From Rhynchopus euleeides (Eukaryota; Euglenozoa; Diplonemea; Diplonemida; Diplonemidae): 64,000 bases of DNA. The notes below the pieces were generated by a model. It did not search any database, had not been told where the DNA came from, and saw nothing but the letters and a program-made list of their open reading frames with translations. Location: positions 310,001 through 374,000 of the forward strand of contig OY723311.1 in the NCBI GenBank assembly GCA_963210315.1. Direction: 5' to 3'. Both the position numbers and the translations under genes were made by a program. Shown one piece after another: positions 11,346-21,097 of this stretch (position 1 is its first letter; every line of letters starts with the position of its first letter).

Positions 11346-11594
11346 CGTAACTGGGAACAAGAAAATTGCGAAAAATGCAGCAGGGTCCGCCCACACATAT
11401 GGTTCTTGCATTACAGGGGGGGGGCGAATAGAATTACTAAGTAATACTAATATGGGGCTGTCGGGCCAGTCGAATTTTTTTCTGGTCAAAAAAAATCACA
11501 AAAAATCACAAAAAAACACAAAAACCCACAAAAAAAATCACAAAAAAGCACAAAAAATCGCAAAAAGTCGCAAAAAATCCCGACAGCCTTTTGT

Positions 11595-11607
11595 GATTTT
11601 TTGTGAT
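11595..11607. repeat. Target-site duplication of the LINE (left)
   Basis: GATTTTTTGTGAT here is repeated exactly at 16041-16053, on the two sides of the LINE. The surrounding DNA is made of similar motifs, so part of the match could be chance. Confidence 0.55.
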
Positions 11608-14600
11608 CTGGCGCCATGGGGCTGCACCAGCGCATCCTACGCCCCCTCAAGACGATGTACAGTGGGCTGAAAAGAAGGTTCAAGCTGCCCTTAGGTGTTG
11701 GCGGGCGCTTCGAGGTGACCAACGGGATCCTGCAGGGCTGCCCTATATCGGTCATCCTGATCAACGCCCTCCTCTCGGTCATGTTCAAGGCCGTCGACGT
11801 GCGCGTGCCATCAGTGTCTTCGCAGTCCTTCGCCGACGATGGGACGCTTGTATCTCAGGAGGATGAGGCGTCGGTGCAGCAGGCTGTCGATGTCGTGGTA
11901 GGCTTCTGCAACATCACCGGCATGGCCCTCAACGTCAAGAAGACGGTGGCGATGGGGATCCCGAGGGGCTCGTCGGGTTTCAGGAGACAACACCCATACG
12001 TGGGACAGGTGCGTGTTCAGGACAACATCCTCCCGACTGAGACAGCGTCGAAGATCCTCGGTGCAAAGGCCTGCGTCTCTGACAAGGTGCAGGTGCGCCG
12101 CAACGACGCGCGACTCGAGAGCCATAAACCCCTGCTCATGCGACTTCCGACCTCTCCGCTGAGCACACGACAACGGGCGGAAATTGTGGCGTCTAATGTC
12201 GTGTCGAGCACGGTGTCGGGCGGAGCGTTTGCCCCTCTGTCGAAGACGGCGACGCAGCGTCTTCGAAGCCGTCTCACAACAGGCATCCTCGGCGTCAAGC
12301 ACCCCTCCCGCAGTGTAGGCGCGATGCTCACCATCCTGCACAAGGCCCACCGTGTAGATCCGGCGATAGCCAACTCTTACCGGATCCTGTGCAATCTCTT
12401 CGACACGTGTGTGCGCATCCCACACATGGTGGACAGGATGAACCGAATCGCTGTGCTGTACGAGGAACACCCGACCCTATCCTCTGCTGACGCCCTCGGC
12501 CCTGTGGGCATCGCGATCTCGGTCGCCCTTCCTGCTGCTGGACTAGAGTGGGGCGATGACATCCGTGACTGTGCCATCGGGGATATGTGTCTCGCTGGTG
12601 AACCACGGTCCTCCCGGAACCATGCGCTGCGCGACAATCTGCGGCGGCAGGGCTGGAAGGCGCTGGCGAAGCACCGTCCTTCCTTCTCGGGGATCGAAAA
12701 CGGTGTGGACTACGACAGGACGAACGCGCTCCGCCTGGAGACGAAGGACGGGAACCTCTCGCGGGCGCTGACGGTGGTGCTTGCTGGTGGTGTCTTCTTT
12801 GCGACGCGATGGGGGCGCAACGGCGCCTACGTCTCTGGTGGCAGGCGTGCGACGACAGACGAGACGTCGGACTCCTCATCCCATGCCCCATCTCCCTCAC
12901 CGGCTGCTGACGCGGCTATGGCAGGGGACGAAGAGGATGAAGAAGCTGAGGAAGAGGAGGAGTGCGAGTACGAAGAGGAGGAGGACGAGGAGCAGGAAGA
13001 CGCCGATCTTCTTGGTTCTCAGGATTCCTTCGACTGGGATATCGTGTCCAATCCGGCGGCGGAAGAGGCAGACGTGCGGGACCCCAAGCTGTGTGTACAC
13101 TGCGATGGTGCGGACAGTGACACGCCTGATCACCTTTGGTGGGCATGCAGTGCGTTTGACTCCGTCAGGTCTCAACCTCAGTTCGAACCCCTGCTGCAGC
13201 TGGACCGCTCAGAGTGGCCCCCGTGCCTTGCGAGATACGGCGTGGTGCCAGAGGGATTCCAGGTAGACGAGACCTTGCTGCACACGCTGATGGGGCGCAT
13301 CGTGCTGAAGCGGTGGGAGCTCGAGGCGAAGATGCGGCGCTCTGGACCCCTCGTGCACCCCTGGACGGCTGCTCTCTCCTGGCCAGCAGAGACTTTTGAC
13401 TTCGACGTATCCAGTATCCCAGAGAAGCCAGCAGCGCGGCTGTGGCCGTATAGCGCTGCGTCTCTCAGGGCGATACTTGCGTGGCTCGCAGCGCTCCAAT
13501 GGACGAAGCAAGGCACGGTGTCGAACATCGAGCTCGCCCTTGACTTCGAGGTCTTCACAGGGAAGGCGTTACAGCCCTCGGAGCGCTCGGCACGAACCTC
13601 CAACCCCGCGATGGCCGAGCGTGGCAACCTCCTCTGGACGATGATGGGCTGCCTGACGAGGCTATGCGACCAGCTAAGCCTTCCTACCCCGTGGCCTGCG
13701 CGACGCGAGGACCGGGTCGGCTCCCTCTGCTCGGTAGGCGCTGGAGAGGTCTGGGGCGGGATGACACCTCGGCCCGTGTTCGCAGGTGGGGCAGAGACGA
13801 TCACGGCGTTAGAGGCGAGTGCAGAACAGGCATGTGCGGCCGCAGGCGTCGATGCAGACGGCAATATCGTGAGGTGGGGAACAAACGTGTTCCCAGACTA
13901 CACTGGGATCCCCCGGACCACGCGAGCCTCACAATGGGATGGGCCACGCCCGCCCCCGCCGCGCAGCGCTATACCTGTACCAGTGCCGCGGTCGCTCGCG
14001 AGCACGTCTCTGGGCCCCCGGAAAGTGTGCAACGCGCATTCGAAACCGAAATGCGACGAGTGCGATACCGCCAAGCGGAATTACGCACTGACGATAGCTG
14101 CGTGTTGCCGCGTCCACCACCACCACGCGGACGGCCTGAAGGTGATGTGCTGTGAGACACACCACATGACGCGGTGCGGCACCTGCGCCAATGTGAAGAC
14201 ATGCTGCGCGGCCGGCCACCATGGGCGCGCCCCCAGGGTCGACCAAGATGCGAGCACGGATGACGACAGCAGCAGCTGCGATGACGATTCTGACAGCGAG
14301 GGAGAGGAGGGCAGCTCTGGTGCCACTGAGCATGATGGAGACGACGCTGATGATGCGGGCTCCACCAGCGAGGAAGTCCCTCCCTCGTCTGTGATGGATA
14401 GCGACACGACGGCTGCGGCTGCGGTAAAACGCACCGCCATCGTTCTGGACGCCTCCGACGAGGACTCGATGGGGCAGGATGCCGTGAAACGCACCGCCAT
14501 TTGTTTAGATCACTCTGACGAGGGCCCGTCCCTCTGGGGGGCTGGGATAGTGTGTGTGCGACAGCCAGAGTGGGACATGTGTGCGTCTCTTCTTCTTCTT

Positions 14601-16040
14601 TGGCCGGGCGTGATTGAGCATTTGGCTCTTCACTGCCCCGACGATCAGCCCAGTGAGGGCGAGTTGGGTTCTTCTGCGGAGTCATCTGCGCTGACCCCAC
14701 GCGAATTTCCTGGTTTTCTTTTCTCGCCTTCCCCTCGAATGAATACCCCTGCTTCCCCCACCCCACGTCAGATGGATGCGGAGCACGTTACGCTTGATGC
14801 GGATGAATCGTCGGGCTCCCAGCCTGATGATGCTCGTCTCGCTCCACCAGCAGACACAGCACCGCTTCCGGCGCCCTCTCCGGCTCCGGAGCTCGTGCTG
14901 CACACAGACCTGCTGGACGGGCTACAGACCCCGCAGACGGGCTCGCCGCCCCTCCCAGAGAGCGCCACGCAACGGAGATCTCCGAGCCCTTACGTGGGGC
15001 GCCGCCTTCCTTTCTCTCCCTCTCTCCCCTCTGAGTCCTCGGTACCCCGCGCGCAGAAGCGGGTAGCACCCATACAGGAGACAGGCGCATCTGCCCTGGG
15101 GCAACGCTCCTTTAACAAGAGAAGAGTAGAACCTCAACCCCCCGTGTCCCCTGGTTCACCGATTTCAGCGTCAAGCCTTCGGCCTGACGAGGATAGTATC
15201 ATGCCCCCATCAGAACTTGCTTCCCCCCTTCCTCTCTCGCCTGCACCTTCCCTTGTTGTGGATGACTCGCCGGGCTTTCAGCCCGTCGACACTCGGCTTA
15301 GTCCCCCATCAGACACTGTGTCACCCCCACCACCCTCTCCATGTCAGGAGCCCCTAGTGCCTTTAGACCCTGCAACCCCCTCTCTTCCCGACTGGCAGGC
15401 AGAAACGCCGTCTCACCAGGGGAGCGACACGCTCTCCCACGAGTGCACGTCGCCGAGCCCTTGCGTGGGGCGTCGACTTCCTTTCTCCCCTTCCTCCCCT
15501 TCTGAGTCCTCGGTTCCCCGCGCGCAGAAACGTGTAGCGCACATGCGGGAGGCAGACGAATCTGCCCTGGAGCGATGCTCGTTTCATAACAACAGAGCAG
15601 GTTTTCCTTCCTCCCGCACGATCATCAGCACAGCTAGATCAGGCGTGCCTTCCCCTTTCCCACGGGCCTCACAAGCCTTGCGCTTCTTGGAGCGCAAGAC
15701 ACGTGCTGTCCGTCCTTCTCGTTCACGTTTCCTCCAGAAGCGGGTGTTGCGTGCGGTTCCGAAGCGCACCCGCTGCATCCCCTCTCCCACCATCTTTCGT
15801 TCGGCGGCTATTCCGCGCTCTTTTCAACGCGTCGTCGCGAAGATTGCGCCTCAGTATCAGCAGGCGCAATCTCCGGCTTCCAGTGTGTGTGTGTCCCCCC
15901 TCCTTTACAGCGCAACGAGGAGGAGAGCGAAACCGTGTGGTGTCACGTAGAGCAAGAGTAGGATAGCGGGCCCGGTTCCTCACGGTATGGTCCTTCGGGG
16001 CCAGGCTGCGATGCCAGCACGCTAACCCAAATTGCAATAC
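11608..16040 (+). mobile_element. 5'-truncated non-LTR retrotransposon (LINE)
   Basis: The 4.43-kb insertion starts inside the reverse transcriptase domain and ends with CCCAAATTGCAATAC after a short 3' UTR. A 13-bp duplication flanks it. The 3' end is defined independently by a second, much shorter copy of the same family at 47675-47942, whose similarity ends at the same CTGCAATA point. Loss of the 5' part during target-primed reverse transcription is the normal fate of LINE copies. Confidence 0.8.
11616..15950 (+). CDS. LINE ORF: 3' part of reverse transcriptase with zinc-finger C-terminus
   Basis: The 1444-codon frame begins in the palm of the RT: GILQGCPISVILIN (residues about 37-50), catalytic FADD (72-75) and the following ALNVKKT. 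RT motifs before this are missing, so the protein cannot work alone. An acidic stretch leads to a CCHC-like finger (CVHCDGADSDTPDHLWWAC, about 492-510), and a second Cys/His cluster lies at about 803-872. A Ser/Pro-rich tail contains an internal duplication: VGRRLPFSPS...RAQKRVA occurs at about nt 14994-15070 and again at 15463-15540. This layout resembles LINE ORF2 proteins of protists. The ATG at 11616 lies eight bases inside the element and is probably accidental. Despite its length it has no internal stop, which suggests a young insertion. Confidence 0.85.
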   Translation: MGLHQRILRPLKTMYSGLKRRFKLPLGVGGRFEVTNGILQGCPISVILINALLSVMFKAVDVRVPSVSSQSFADDGTLVSQEDEASVQQAVDVVVGFCNITGMALNVKKTVAMGIPRGSSGFRRQHPYVGQVRVQDNILPTETASKILGAKACVSDKVQVRRNDARLESHKPLLMRLPTSPLSTRQRAEIVASNVVSSTVSGGAFAPLSKTATQRLRSRLTTGILGVKHPSRSVGAMLTILHKAHRVDPAIANSYRILCNLFDTCVRIPHMVDRMNRIAVLYEEHPTLSSADALGPVGIAISVALPAAGLEWGDDIRDCAIGDMCLAGEPRSSRNHALRDNLRRQGWKALAKHRPSFSGIENGVDYDRTNALRLETKDGNLSRALTVVLAGGVFFATRWGRNGAYVSGGRRATTDETSDSSSHAPSPSPAADAAMAGDEEDEEAEEEEECEYEEEEDEEQEDADLLGSQDSFDWDIVSNPAAEEADVRDPKLCVHCDGADSDTPDHLWWACSAFDSVRSQPQFEPLLQLDRSEWPPCLARYGVVPEGFQVDETLLHTLMGRIVLKRWELEAKMRRSGPLVHPWTAALSWPAETFDFDVSSIPEKPAARLWPYSAASLRAILAWLAALQWTKQGTVSNIELALDFEVFTGKALQPSERSARTSNPAMAERGNLLWTMMGCLTRLCDQLSLPTPWPARREDRVGSLCSVGAGEVWGGMTPRPVFAGGAETITALEASAEQACAAAGVDADGNIVRWGTNVFPDYTGIPRTTRASQWDGPRPPPPRSAIPVPVPRSLASTSLGPRKVCNAHSKPKCDECDTAKRNYALTIAACCRVHHHHADGLKVMCCETHHMTRCGTCANVKTCCAAGHHGRAPRVDQDASTDDDSSSCDDDSDSEGEEGSSGATEHDGDDADDAGSTSEEVPPSSVMDSDTTAAAAVKRTAIVLDASDEDSMGQDAVKRTAICLDHSDEGPSLWGAGIVCVRQPEWDMCASLLLLWPGVIEHLALHCPDDQPSEGELGSSAESSALTPREFPGFLFSPSPRMNTPASPTPRQMDAEHVTLDADESSGSQPDDARLAPPADTAPLPAPSPAPELVLHTDLLDGLQTPQTGSPPLPESATQRRSPSPYVGRRLPFSPSLPSESSVPRAQKRVAPIQETGASALGQRSFNKRRVEPQPPVSPGSPISASSLRPDEDSIMPPSELASPLPLSPAPSLVVDDSPGFQPVDTRLSPPSDTVSPPPPSPCQEPLVPLDPATPSLPDWQAETPSHQGSDTLSHECTSPSPCVGRRLPFSPSSPSESSVPRAQKRVAHMREADESALERCSFHNNRAGFPSSRTIISTARSGVPSPFPRASQALRFLERKTRAVRPSRSRFLQKRVLRAVPKRTRCIPSPTIFRSAAIPRSFQRVVAKIAPQYQQAQSPASSVCVSPLLYSATRRRAKPCGVT

Positions 16041-16574
16041 GATTTTTTGTGATTTTTGGTGTCCCGTTTGTGATTTTTTGCGATTTTTTTGCGATTTTTT
16101 GTGAGTTTCCAGTGCAGAGGGGGCCCGGTACCTGCGCGCGTCCTGTCGGACTGAGGCTGGCATGGTGGGGCTAGCGCAGCAGGTTCTACTTTTGCCGTCG
16201 GGCTCTTAGCGCAGAAACATGCACAACACGAACAACAATGCTCGAAGGCAAACAAGCCGCGTGACCGGGGTTGAGCTGCTGTAGTGAGGCCGCGGCGTAA
16301 AAGAGGGCTGGCCATTCCAGCCCACCCAGCGGCAGCCAGCACACCACATCCCACCTCCCCACCCAGCGGGACCCCCCCCTCGGATTTTTCAAAAACCCGT
16401 TCTTTTGGATATTTGGGACCCGTGCGGATCGTGGTGGGGTCATTTTGGCCATGGGGTGCCTATTGATACCCCTTACTGGGAAACTCCAATTGGGTGAAGT
16501 ACCCCTGTCCAGGGGGGTACTTTCCTACAGGTACCCCCACCCAAAAAAAAATTTCCGGCGCAAAAAAAATCACA
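16041..16574. other. Remnant of the composite element between LINE and VIPER-like element
   Basis: It starts with the right LINE target duplication and TTTTTGCGATTTTTTT-type motifs, then about 450 bases of unrecognised sequence. Near 16470-16550 a weak palindrome centres on CCAGGGGGGTAC. No gene is supported. Confidence 0.5.
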
Positions 16575-16730
16575 AAAAAAGACTTGGAGTTGCGTTCTTT
16601 GTTTGTACGAACGGTGCCTGCTAGTGCATGTGTGCAGATACCGAACGCTGCCACGAGTCTTTTTAGTGCGAAAAGCTAGCTGTTCTTCCAAAAAAGACTT
16701 GGAGTTGCGTTCTTTGTTTGTACGAACGGT
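16575..16730. repeat. Split direct repeat, A-B-A block (3' end of VIPER-like element)
   Basis: Segment A (AAGACTTGGAGTTGCG through TTTGTACGAACGGT) at about 16575-16615 is followed by segment B (GCCTGCTAGTGC to CTTCCAAAA) at 16616-16694. A second A follows at about 16690-16730. Together with the B copy at 20852-20929 this is the split-repeat arrangement of recombinase-bearing retroelements. Confidence 0.8.
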
Positions 16731-16778
16731 CTTTATTTCACAACTTCCGCGCCCCCCCCCCCTTTTTCATTCACGCCC

Positions 16779-18413
16779 TTAGAGCCTTGTGTACTGGTCA
16801 GCGATGTTCTCGCACGTTCTTACGTACTCCGGCTCGAGGCTGCAGTCATGGCGCTCTAGGCAGTACTGAATGTCGTTCAGCCAGCGTTGCGCACCCTCAA
16901 CATGGGACACACCCTTGCGAATAGCCCCAATCACCGCTTGGTTGTCGCTGAAGAGTATGATGTGATAACCCCTCCAGCGGGGCCTGCTACACATCGTAGA
17001 GACAGCCTTGTAGGCCGCAAACAACTCCTTCAGGAATATTGTCGCAGCTGCAAGCTCGCCCCAGAAGGCGCCATAGAGAGGGCGGAGGTCCTCCTGGACC
17101 ACGGCCCAGCCTGATAGGCTCGCATCACAGACCACCTGGACCACCAGACGCTCCCGCACCACCCACGACTGCCAGTCGTTTCGCGCCAGTGCGTCAGCCT
17201 GTAACTGAAGAGCCCGACAGACTCTGTCCCCCATCACGTAAGGAGCATCCCATGGCAGATGAAGCCGAGAGGTCTGAGACATCCAGGTGAGTATCGTCAA
17301 GGCGCCATGCAGCGGGAGACGGAGCGCGTGGTATCTCCACAAGAATGCCCCGCAGATACGCCACCAGGTGCGCAGGGTACCCTGACCGCTGGACAGCAGG
17401 CTCTGATCAGCGGGAAGGGTCTTCATCACCCACGTAGGGTCCATGCGCCACCGCCGTTGACGCAAGTCAACCTCAATCCCGAGGAGAGTGGTGTAAGCAG
17501 CAGGGGCCTCGTAGTCGCCGATCACCACGTTGTACTTCTCGCACAGCTGCTTGAACGCTTGATGCACCCTCGCCAGGCTCACACTGTCGCCGCAAAAAAT
17601 GGCGTTGTCTATCCACGCCAGGCCCTGCGCATTCGTCCCTGTGCAGCTCTTCTGTATCAGTGCACTTGTCAGCGCTTGTGCGGCCTGGGGAGCTGGTGCG
17701 TAGCCCATAGGGAGTCGAGTCATGCGTCGGTGAAGGCGGCATGCCCTGAAGGCAAAGTATGGGCGCACATCCATCGGCAAGCCGAACTGAAAGAAGAAAC
17801 TCTTAAAGTCAAACTGCATCACCAGGGAAGCCCCGAAGACGGTGGCGAGGATCTCGCCGTACGACGGCCGATGGCAGCGTGGAAGGGAAGTCATGTCAAG
17901 AGCACTGTTGATGGCTCGGCAGGACATGATGAACCTGAGGGAACCCGCCGCCTTCTTCGGCACGCAGAAGACGCCCTGGTACCAGGTCACACTGGAAGCC
18001 GCCTTGGGGGAGGACTCTGTGATCCCGAGGCTGTCGAGGCGCCCCACATGTGGTAAGATCTTCGTGTTCAGGGGGCCCGGCCGCGGCTTCAAACCCTGAT
18101 CGATGAGCCTGTAGAGGAAGTCTGCATCAGTAAACCATCGAAAGTTCTCCCCCAGGGCTGGGAAGTCCCTCAGCAGCTGCACAATGTAGATGGTGCCTGG
18201 GGTAGCCTCTGAGATAATTCCTTCGTAGGAAGCCCGGGGGGCAGCGGAGAAGCGCGAGTCCACCCAGGCAGAGGCGTAGTCGTAGTACTTCAGGTACATG
18301 CGAAAAGGAGAACTCCGATACAGGCTGTGCACTGATGCCAGGGAATCACCAGAATCACTTACTGACTCTGCAAGATCCGCGTCGCTTCCTTCGTCTCCAG
18401 AGTCGCTTGCCAT
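16779..18413 (-). CDS. VIPER-like RT and RNase H polyprotein (fossil)
   Basis: Starting at the ATG at 18413, about 544 residues. After an acidic Ser-rich leader come RT motifs: GVFCVPKKAAGSLRFIMSCR, MQFDFKSFFFQFGL and AWIDNAIFC, where the usual catalytic box would lie. An RNase H-like part follows (VVCDASLSGWAVV, ILFSDNQAV, ENIADQYTR). The protein would copy the element's RNA into DNA. The family assignment rests on its linkage to a tyrosine recombinase. The frame overlaps the end of the recombinase frame by about 55 bases. Confidence 0.8.
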   Translation of the reverse strand: MASDSGDEGSDADLAESVSDSGDSLASVHSLYRSSPFRMYLKYYDYASAWVDSRFSAAPRASYEGIISEATPGTIYIVQLLRDFPALGENFRWFTDADFLYRLIDQGLKPRPGPLNTKILPHVGRLDSLGITESSPKAASSVTWYQGVFCVPKKAAGSLRFIMSCRAINSALDMTSLPRCHRPSYGEILATVFGASLVMQFDFKSFFFQFGLPMDVRPYFAFRACRLHRRMTRLPMGYAPAPQAAQALTSALIQKSCTGTNAQGLAWIDNAIFCGDSVSLARVHQAFKQLCEKYNVVIGDYEAPAAYTTLLGIEVDLRQRRWRMDPTWVMKTLPADQSLLSSGQGTLRTWWRICGAFLWRYHALRLPLHGALTILTWMSQTSRLHLPWDAPYVMGDRVCRALQLQADALARNDWQSWVVRERLVVQVVCDASLSGWAVVQEDLRPLYGAFWGELAAATIFLKELFAAYKAVSTMCSRPRWRGYHIILFSDNQAVIGAIRKGVSHVEGAQRWLNDIQYCLERHDCSLEPEYVRTCENIADQYTRL

Positions 18414-19234
18414 AGTTGAGGCGGGAGATACTGTTCCGTTGAAGCTGCGTTCCGATGCCGAGCTAGGTGTTGGGCGGCACGCTGTCCCGCCGCCTCCGCG
18501 GTAACCTGCAGGGCACTCCGCCGGATACCGTGGGACAGGATGCATAGAGAGTCCCGCAGGTAGGTGTTGTAGTGGGCATATTGCAGGCCCTGGAACAAGG
18601 TCCCTTGAGGGGACACTTGCTGCCGATGAGTGATCCAGTGGCGCAGGAGGCCGATGTATCGGCCTGTAGGGGGTAGCAGGAGGGCCTGTCCTTTCTGGGA
18701 GAGATCTGTCTTTCCTCCCACAAACACCACCATGATGTAGCCCGAGTCCAGGAAGCTGACATCCCGGCACCGCAGCCTCTCCATGTCGCTCCACCGGCAC
18801 CCCGTGCTCCACTGCAGAGCGAGGGCCACAGCCGGGAGGCTTACCGGCTTGCGAAAAACAACGTTGAACACCCTGTTCGGGTTCACTATCTCCGGCTGCC
18901 GTCTTTCCTCCCTGGGTATTTGGAGGGTTGCCCTCCGGAACGCCTCGCCGGAGGAGATCTTCGCCATGGCGTGGTACGTCAGGTACTGCCTGGCACTCGC
19001 GGGGGAGATCCTCGACTGCTGCATGAGCGACCTGAGCCACATCAAGAAGGCCATCTCGGGATCTAAGTTGGGGTCATGGGGAGAAAGATTTGCGTAAAAC
19101 TGCGCGGCACGAGCTTCCACGGAGATCATCGCCCGGAGAGAACTCTCCCGGTAGCACCCCGTCAGGAAGGACGACGTCTCGTGCCGCAAGTCGTTGTAGC
19201 CCTCCTCTGAGACGGGCGGTGCAGGTCTGCGCAC
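18359..19234 (-). CDS. VIPER-like tyrosine recombinase (fossil)
   Basis: The catalytic half is clear: ALQWSTGCRWSDMERL (first Arg region), HGIRRSALQ (the HxxR box) and ARHRNAASTEQYLPP, with the second His and the nucleophile Tyr. The N-terminal half is mostly helical and probably binds DNA. The enzyme would join a circular DNA intermediate into the genome. It lies directly after the gag-like frame and before RT, the VIPER order; in DIRS and Ngaro the recombinase comes last. The exact start of translation is not clear from the sequence. Confidence 0.82.
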   Translation of the reverse strand: MRRPAPPVSEEGYNDLRHETSSFLTGCYRESSLRAMISVEARAAQFYANLSPHDPNLDPEMAFLMWLRSLMQQSRISPASARQYLTYHAMAKISSGEAFRRATLQIPREERRQPEIVNPNRVFNVVFRKPVSLPAVALALQWSTGCRWSDMERLRCRDVSFLDSGYIMVVFVGGKTDLSQKGQALLLPPTGRYIGLLRHWITHRQQVSPQGTLFQGLQYAHYNTYLRDSLCILSHGIRRSALQVTAEAAGQRAAQHLARHRNAASTEQYLPPQLWQATLETKEATRILQSQ

Positions 19235-19270
19235 CTGGTGCCGCTCGAGGAGGGGAGCCCAGGGGCCCAG

Positions 19271-20809
19271 TCATTGGCGAGGGTGCTTCCCTTTTCCGCC
19301 CTGCTGAAAACCCCCCTTGTGCTTGTATCCGGTAACCCGGTCTCCCCCCTTCGGCCTCTGCGGGTTGCGAGGGCTCGGCTCCGCACTGGGCTTGTGGCGT
19401 TGGGCCGCCAGGCGGGCCTCAGACTGCAGGGTTGTCATCTTCTCGCGCGTCACCGACATGAAGGGGAGGGCCGCCAGTCGCTCCTCGAACTCCCCTGCGC
19501 CCACAGCCGCCTGCTCGCGGCGCAGGCCAGCCTCGATCAGCACCTCCTTGACTAGGATGGCCTCGAGGCGAACCACCATGTCGTTCATCAGGACCCCCAT
19601 AGATGCCGCCCCCTGCATGTACATCATCCTCCGCAGGCTCTTCAGGAGGACACGACGCTCGTGAAACTGGGAGCTCTGGGTGGCGGCAGCCGGAGCGTCA
19701 TGGCGCATGATCAGGTGCGTCCACAAGCTTTCCAGCTTGTTCGGGTCGTTCAGGAAGGGGAGCCATGTGACAACCCGCGCCAAATCGGGAAGCTCTTCCG
19801 CTGGCCACTGCCCTCCATAACTCGGCATGGCTGCGTAGGGGTTCTGAGCGGCGTACGCCGTGCCGTACCCTTGAGGGGCGTACACGAATGGCCCCTGTCC
19901 TTGAGGGACAGCAGGCATGGCGGGACCCACTCCCTGAGGAGCATGCAGGTACGGGAGTGTTGCGGAGCCCTGCCCCTGAGGGGGGTACAGGGAGTGTCCT
20001 GTCTGTGACACCGAACCCAACCCTTGAGGGGCATACGTGGGCTGGACGATCCCCTGGGGGGCCGCATGAGGGACAGCACCCAGCCCTTGAGGGGCTTGCA
20101 TTGGGTGCCCCTGAGCGGACAGAGTGGCAGAGCCCGACCCTTGAGGGGCGTACATGGGGTGCACTTGGCCTGTCGGTAACACCGAGCCCGGCCCTTGAGG
20201 GACATAGGTAGGCTGGACGAAACCCAGAGGGGCGGCTTGCGCGACAGCACCTGGCCCTTGAGGGGCCTGCAGTGGGTGCACTTGGTTCGCTGGCCTTGCA
20301 GAGCCCGGCCCTTGAGGGGCGTTAACGGGATGCACATGTCCTTGAGGGACAGGGGAGGGGAGGGAGGGCACGACAGAGGGAGGGAAGACAGGTTCTGCAG
20401 GGGCCTGGGGGGAGTGCTGTGTGTTAGGGAAGGGCACGGAGAAGGCCTCAGCCACTTCAGTCGCGGCCGCACTCACCTTTTCCTCTGCGCTCGCTTTCGT
20501 GGTCCGGTCCCCTTCCGGGTCCTCACCGCTTCCCACAGCGAACGCGCACAGCGGGCAACACCACTCGCTCGCCCCTTCGCCCTTCACAAACGGGTTGAGG
20601 GCCCCTGTTTCGCCTGACACTGCCTTCCACTCAGGGCAGATCACCCGGCCCCGGCACCCACACCTCCAGCACTGCTCCGACTCCGCGCTCTTGTGCTCGA
20701 TGGCACAGCGCGGAAAGATGCAGCGCGCACGCGGCTCGGCGGGCTTAACGCCCTCAGGAAGGACAGGTACTGTGACCTTGCTCCAATCGACCGAGCTCAG
20801 CTGCGACAT
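19271..20809 (-). CDS. VIPER-like gag-type protein (fossil)
   Basis: The 512-residue frame starts at the ATG at 20809. Near the N-terminus a Cys-rich part (CIFPRCAIEH, CWRCGCRGRVIC, CCPLCAF) looks like paired zinc fingers. The middle is a low-complexity array of APQGxG units (about residues 150-330). The C-terminal third is helical and basic. In this family ORF1 packages the element RNA. No sequence-level identity to a named gag is claimed; the call rests on position and composition. Confidence 0.65.
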   Translation of the reverse strand: MSQLSSVDWSKVTVPVLPEGVKPAEPRARCIFPRCAIEHKSAESEQCWRCGCRGRVICPEWKAVSGETGALNPFVKGEGASEWCCPLCAFAVGSGEDPEGDRTTKASAEEKVSAAATEVAEAFSVPFPNTQHSPQAPAEPVFPPSVVPSLPSPVPQGHVHPVNAPQGPGSARPANQVHPLQAPQGPGAVAQAAPLGFVQPTYVPQGPGSVLPTGQVHPMYAPQGSGSATLSAQGHPMQAPQGLGAVPHAAPQGIVQPTYAPQGLGSVSQTGHSLYPPQGQGSATLPYLHAPQGVGPAMPAVPQGQGPFVYAPQGYGTAYAAQNPYAAMPSYGGQWPAEELPDLARVVTWLPFLNDPNKLESLWTHLIMRHDAPAAATQSSQFHERRVLLKSLRRMMYMQGAASMGVLMNDMVVRLEAILVKEVLIEAGLRREQAAVGAGEFEERLAALPFMSVTREKMTTLQSEARLAAQRHKPSAEPSPRNPQRPKGGDRVTGYKHKGGFQQGGKGKHPRQ

Positions 20810-20833
20810 ATTCTACTGAGTACGAACCCAGTT

Positions 20834-20929
20834 TTTGTTTGTACGAACGGTGCCTGCTAGTGCATGTGTGCAGATACCGAACGCTGCCACGAGTCTTTTT
20901 AGTGCGAAAAGCTAGCTGTTCTTCCAAAA
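20834..20929. repeat. Split direct repeat, partial A plus B (5' end of VIPER-like element)
   Basis: TTTGTTTGTACGAACGGT (the inner end of A) and a full copy of segment B, almost identical to 16616-16694, in the same orientation. Confidence 0.8.
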
Positions 20930-21097
20930 ATCACAAAAAAACACAAAAAACGCAAAAAATCACAAAAAAGCACAAAAAATCGCAAAAAATCGCGACCGCC
21001 TTTTGTGATTTTTTGCGATTTTTTGTGGTCCGTTTGTGATTTTTTGCGATTTTTTTTGACCCCAGAAAATTTCGACTGGCCCGACAGCCCCATACTA

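Larger units (their letters stand above)
16575..20930 (-). mobile_element. VIPER-like tyrosine-recombinase retroelement (fossil, looks whole)
   Basis: The element runs on the minus strand with three reading frames in the order gag-like, tyrosine recombinase, RT-RNase H. That order and the split direct repeats at its ends are features of the VIPER/Ngaro side of the DIRS superfamily; VIPER is known from trypanosomatids. It sits in the A/T-rich arm of the composite element and has no target duplication, as expected for recombinase-mediated insertion. It looks whole in this reading and so is probably young. Confidence 0.8.

Noticed and set aside
20920-21060. CACAAAAAATCGC arrays considered as telomere-like repeats
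   Set aside because: They occur in both orientations, are irregular and lie within a TIR element in the middle of the window.
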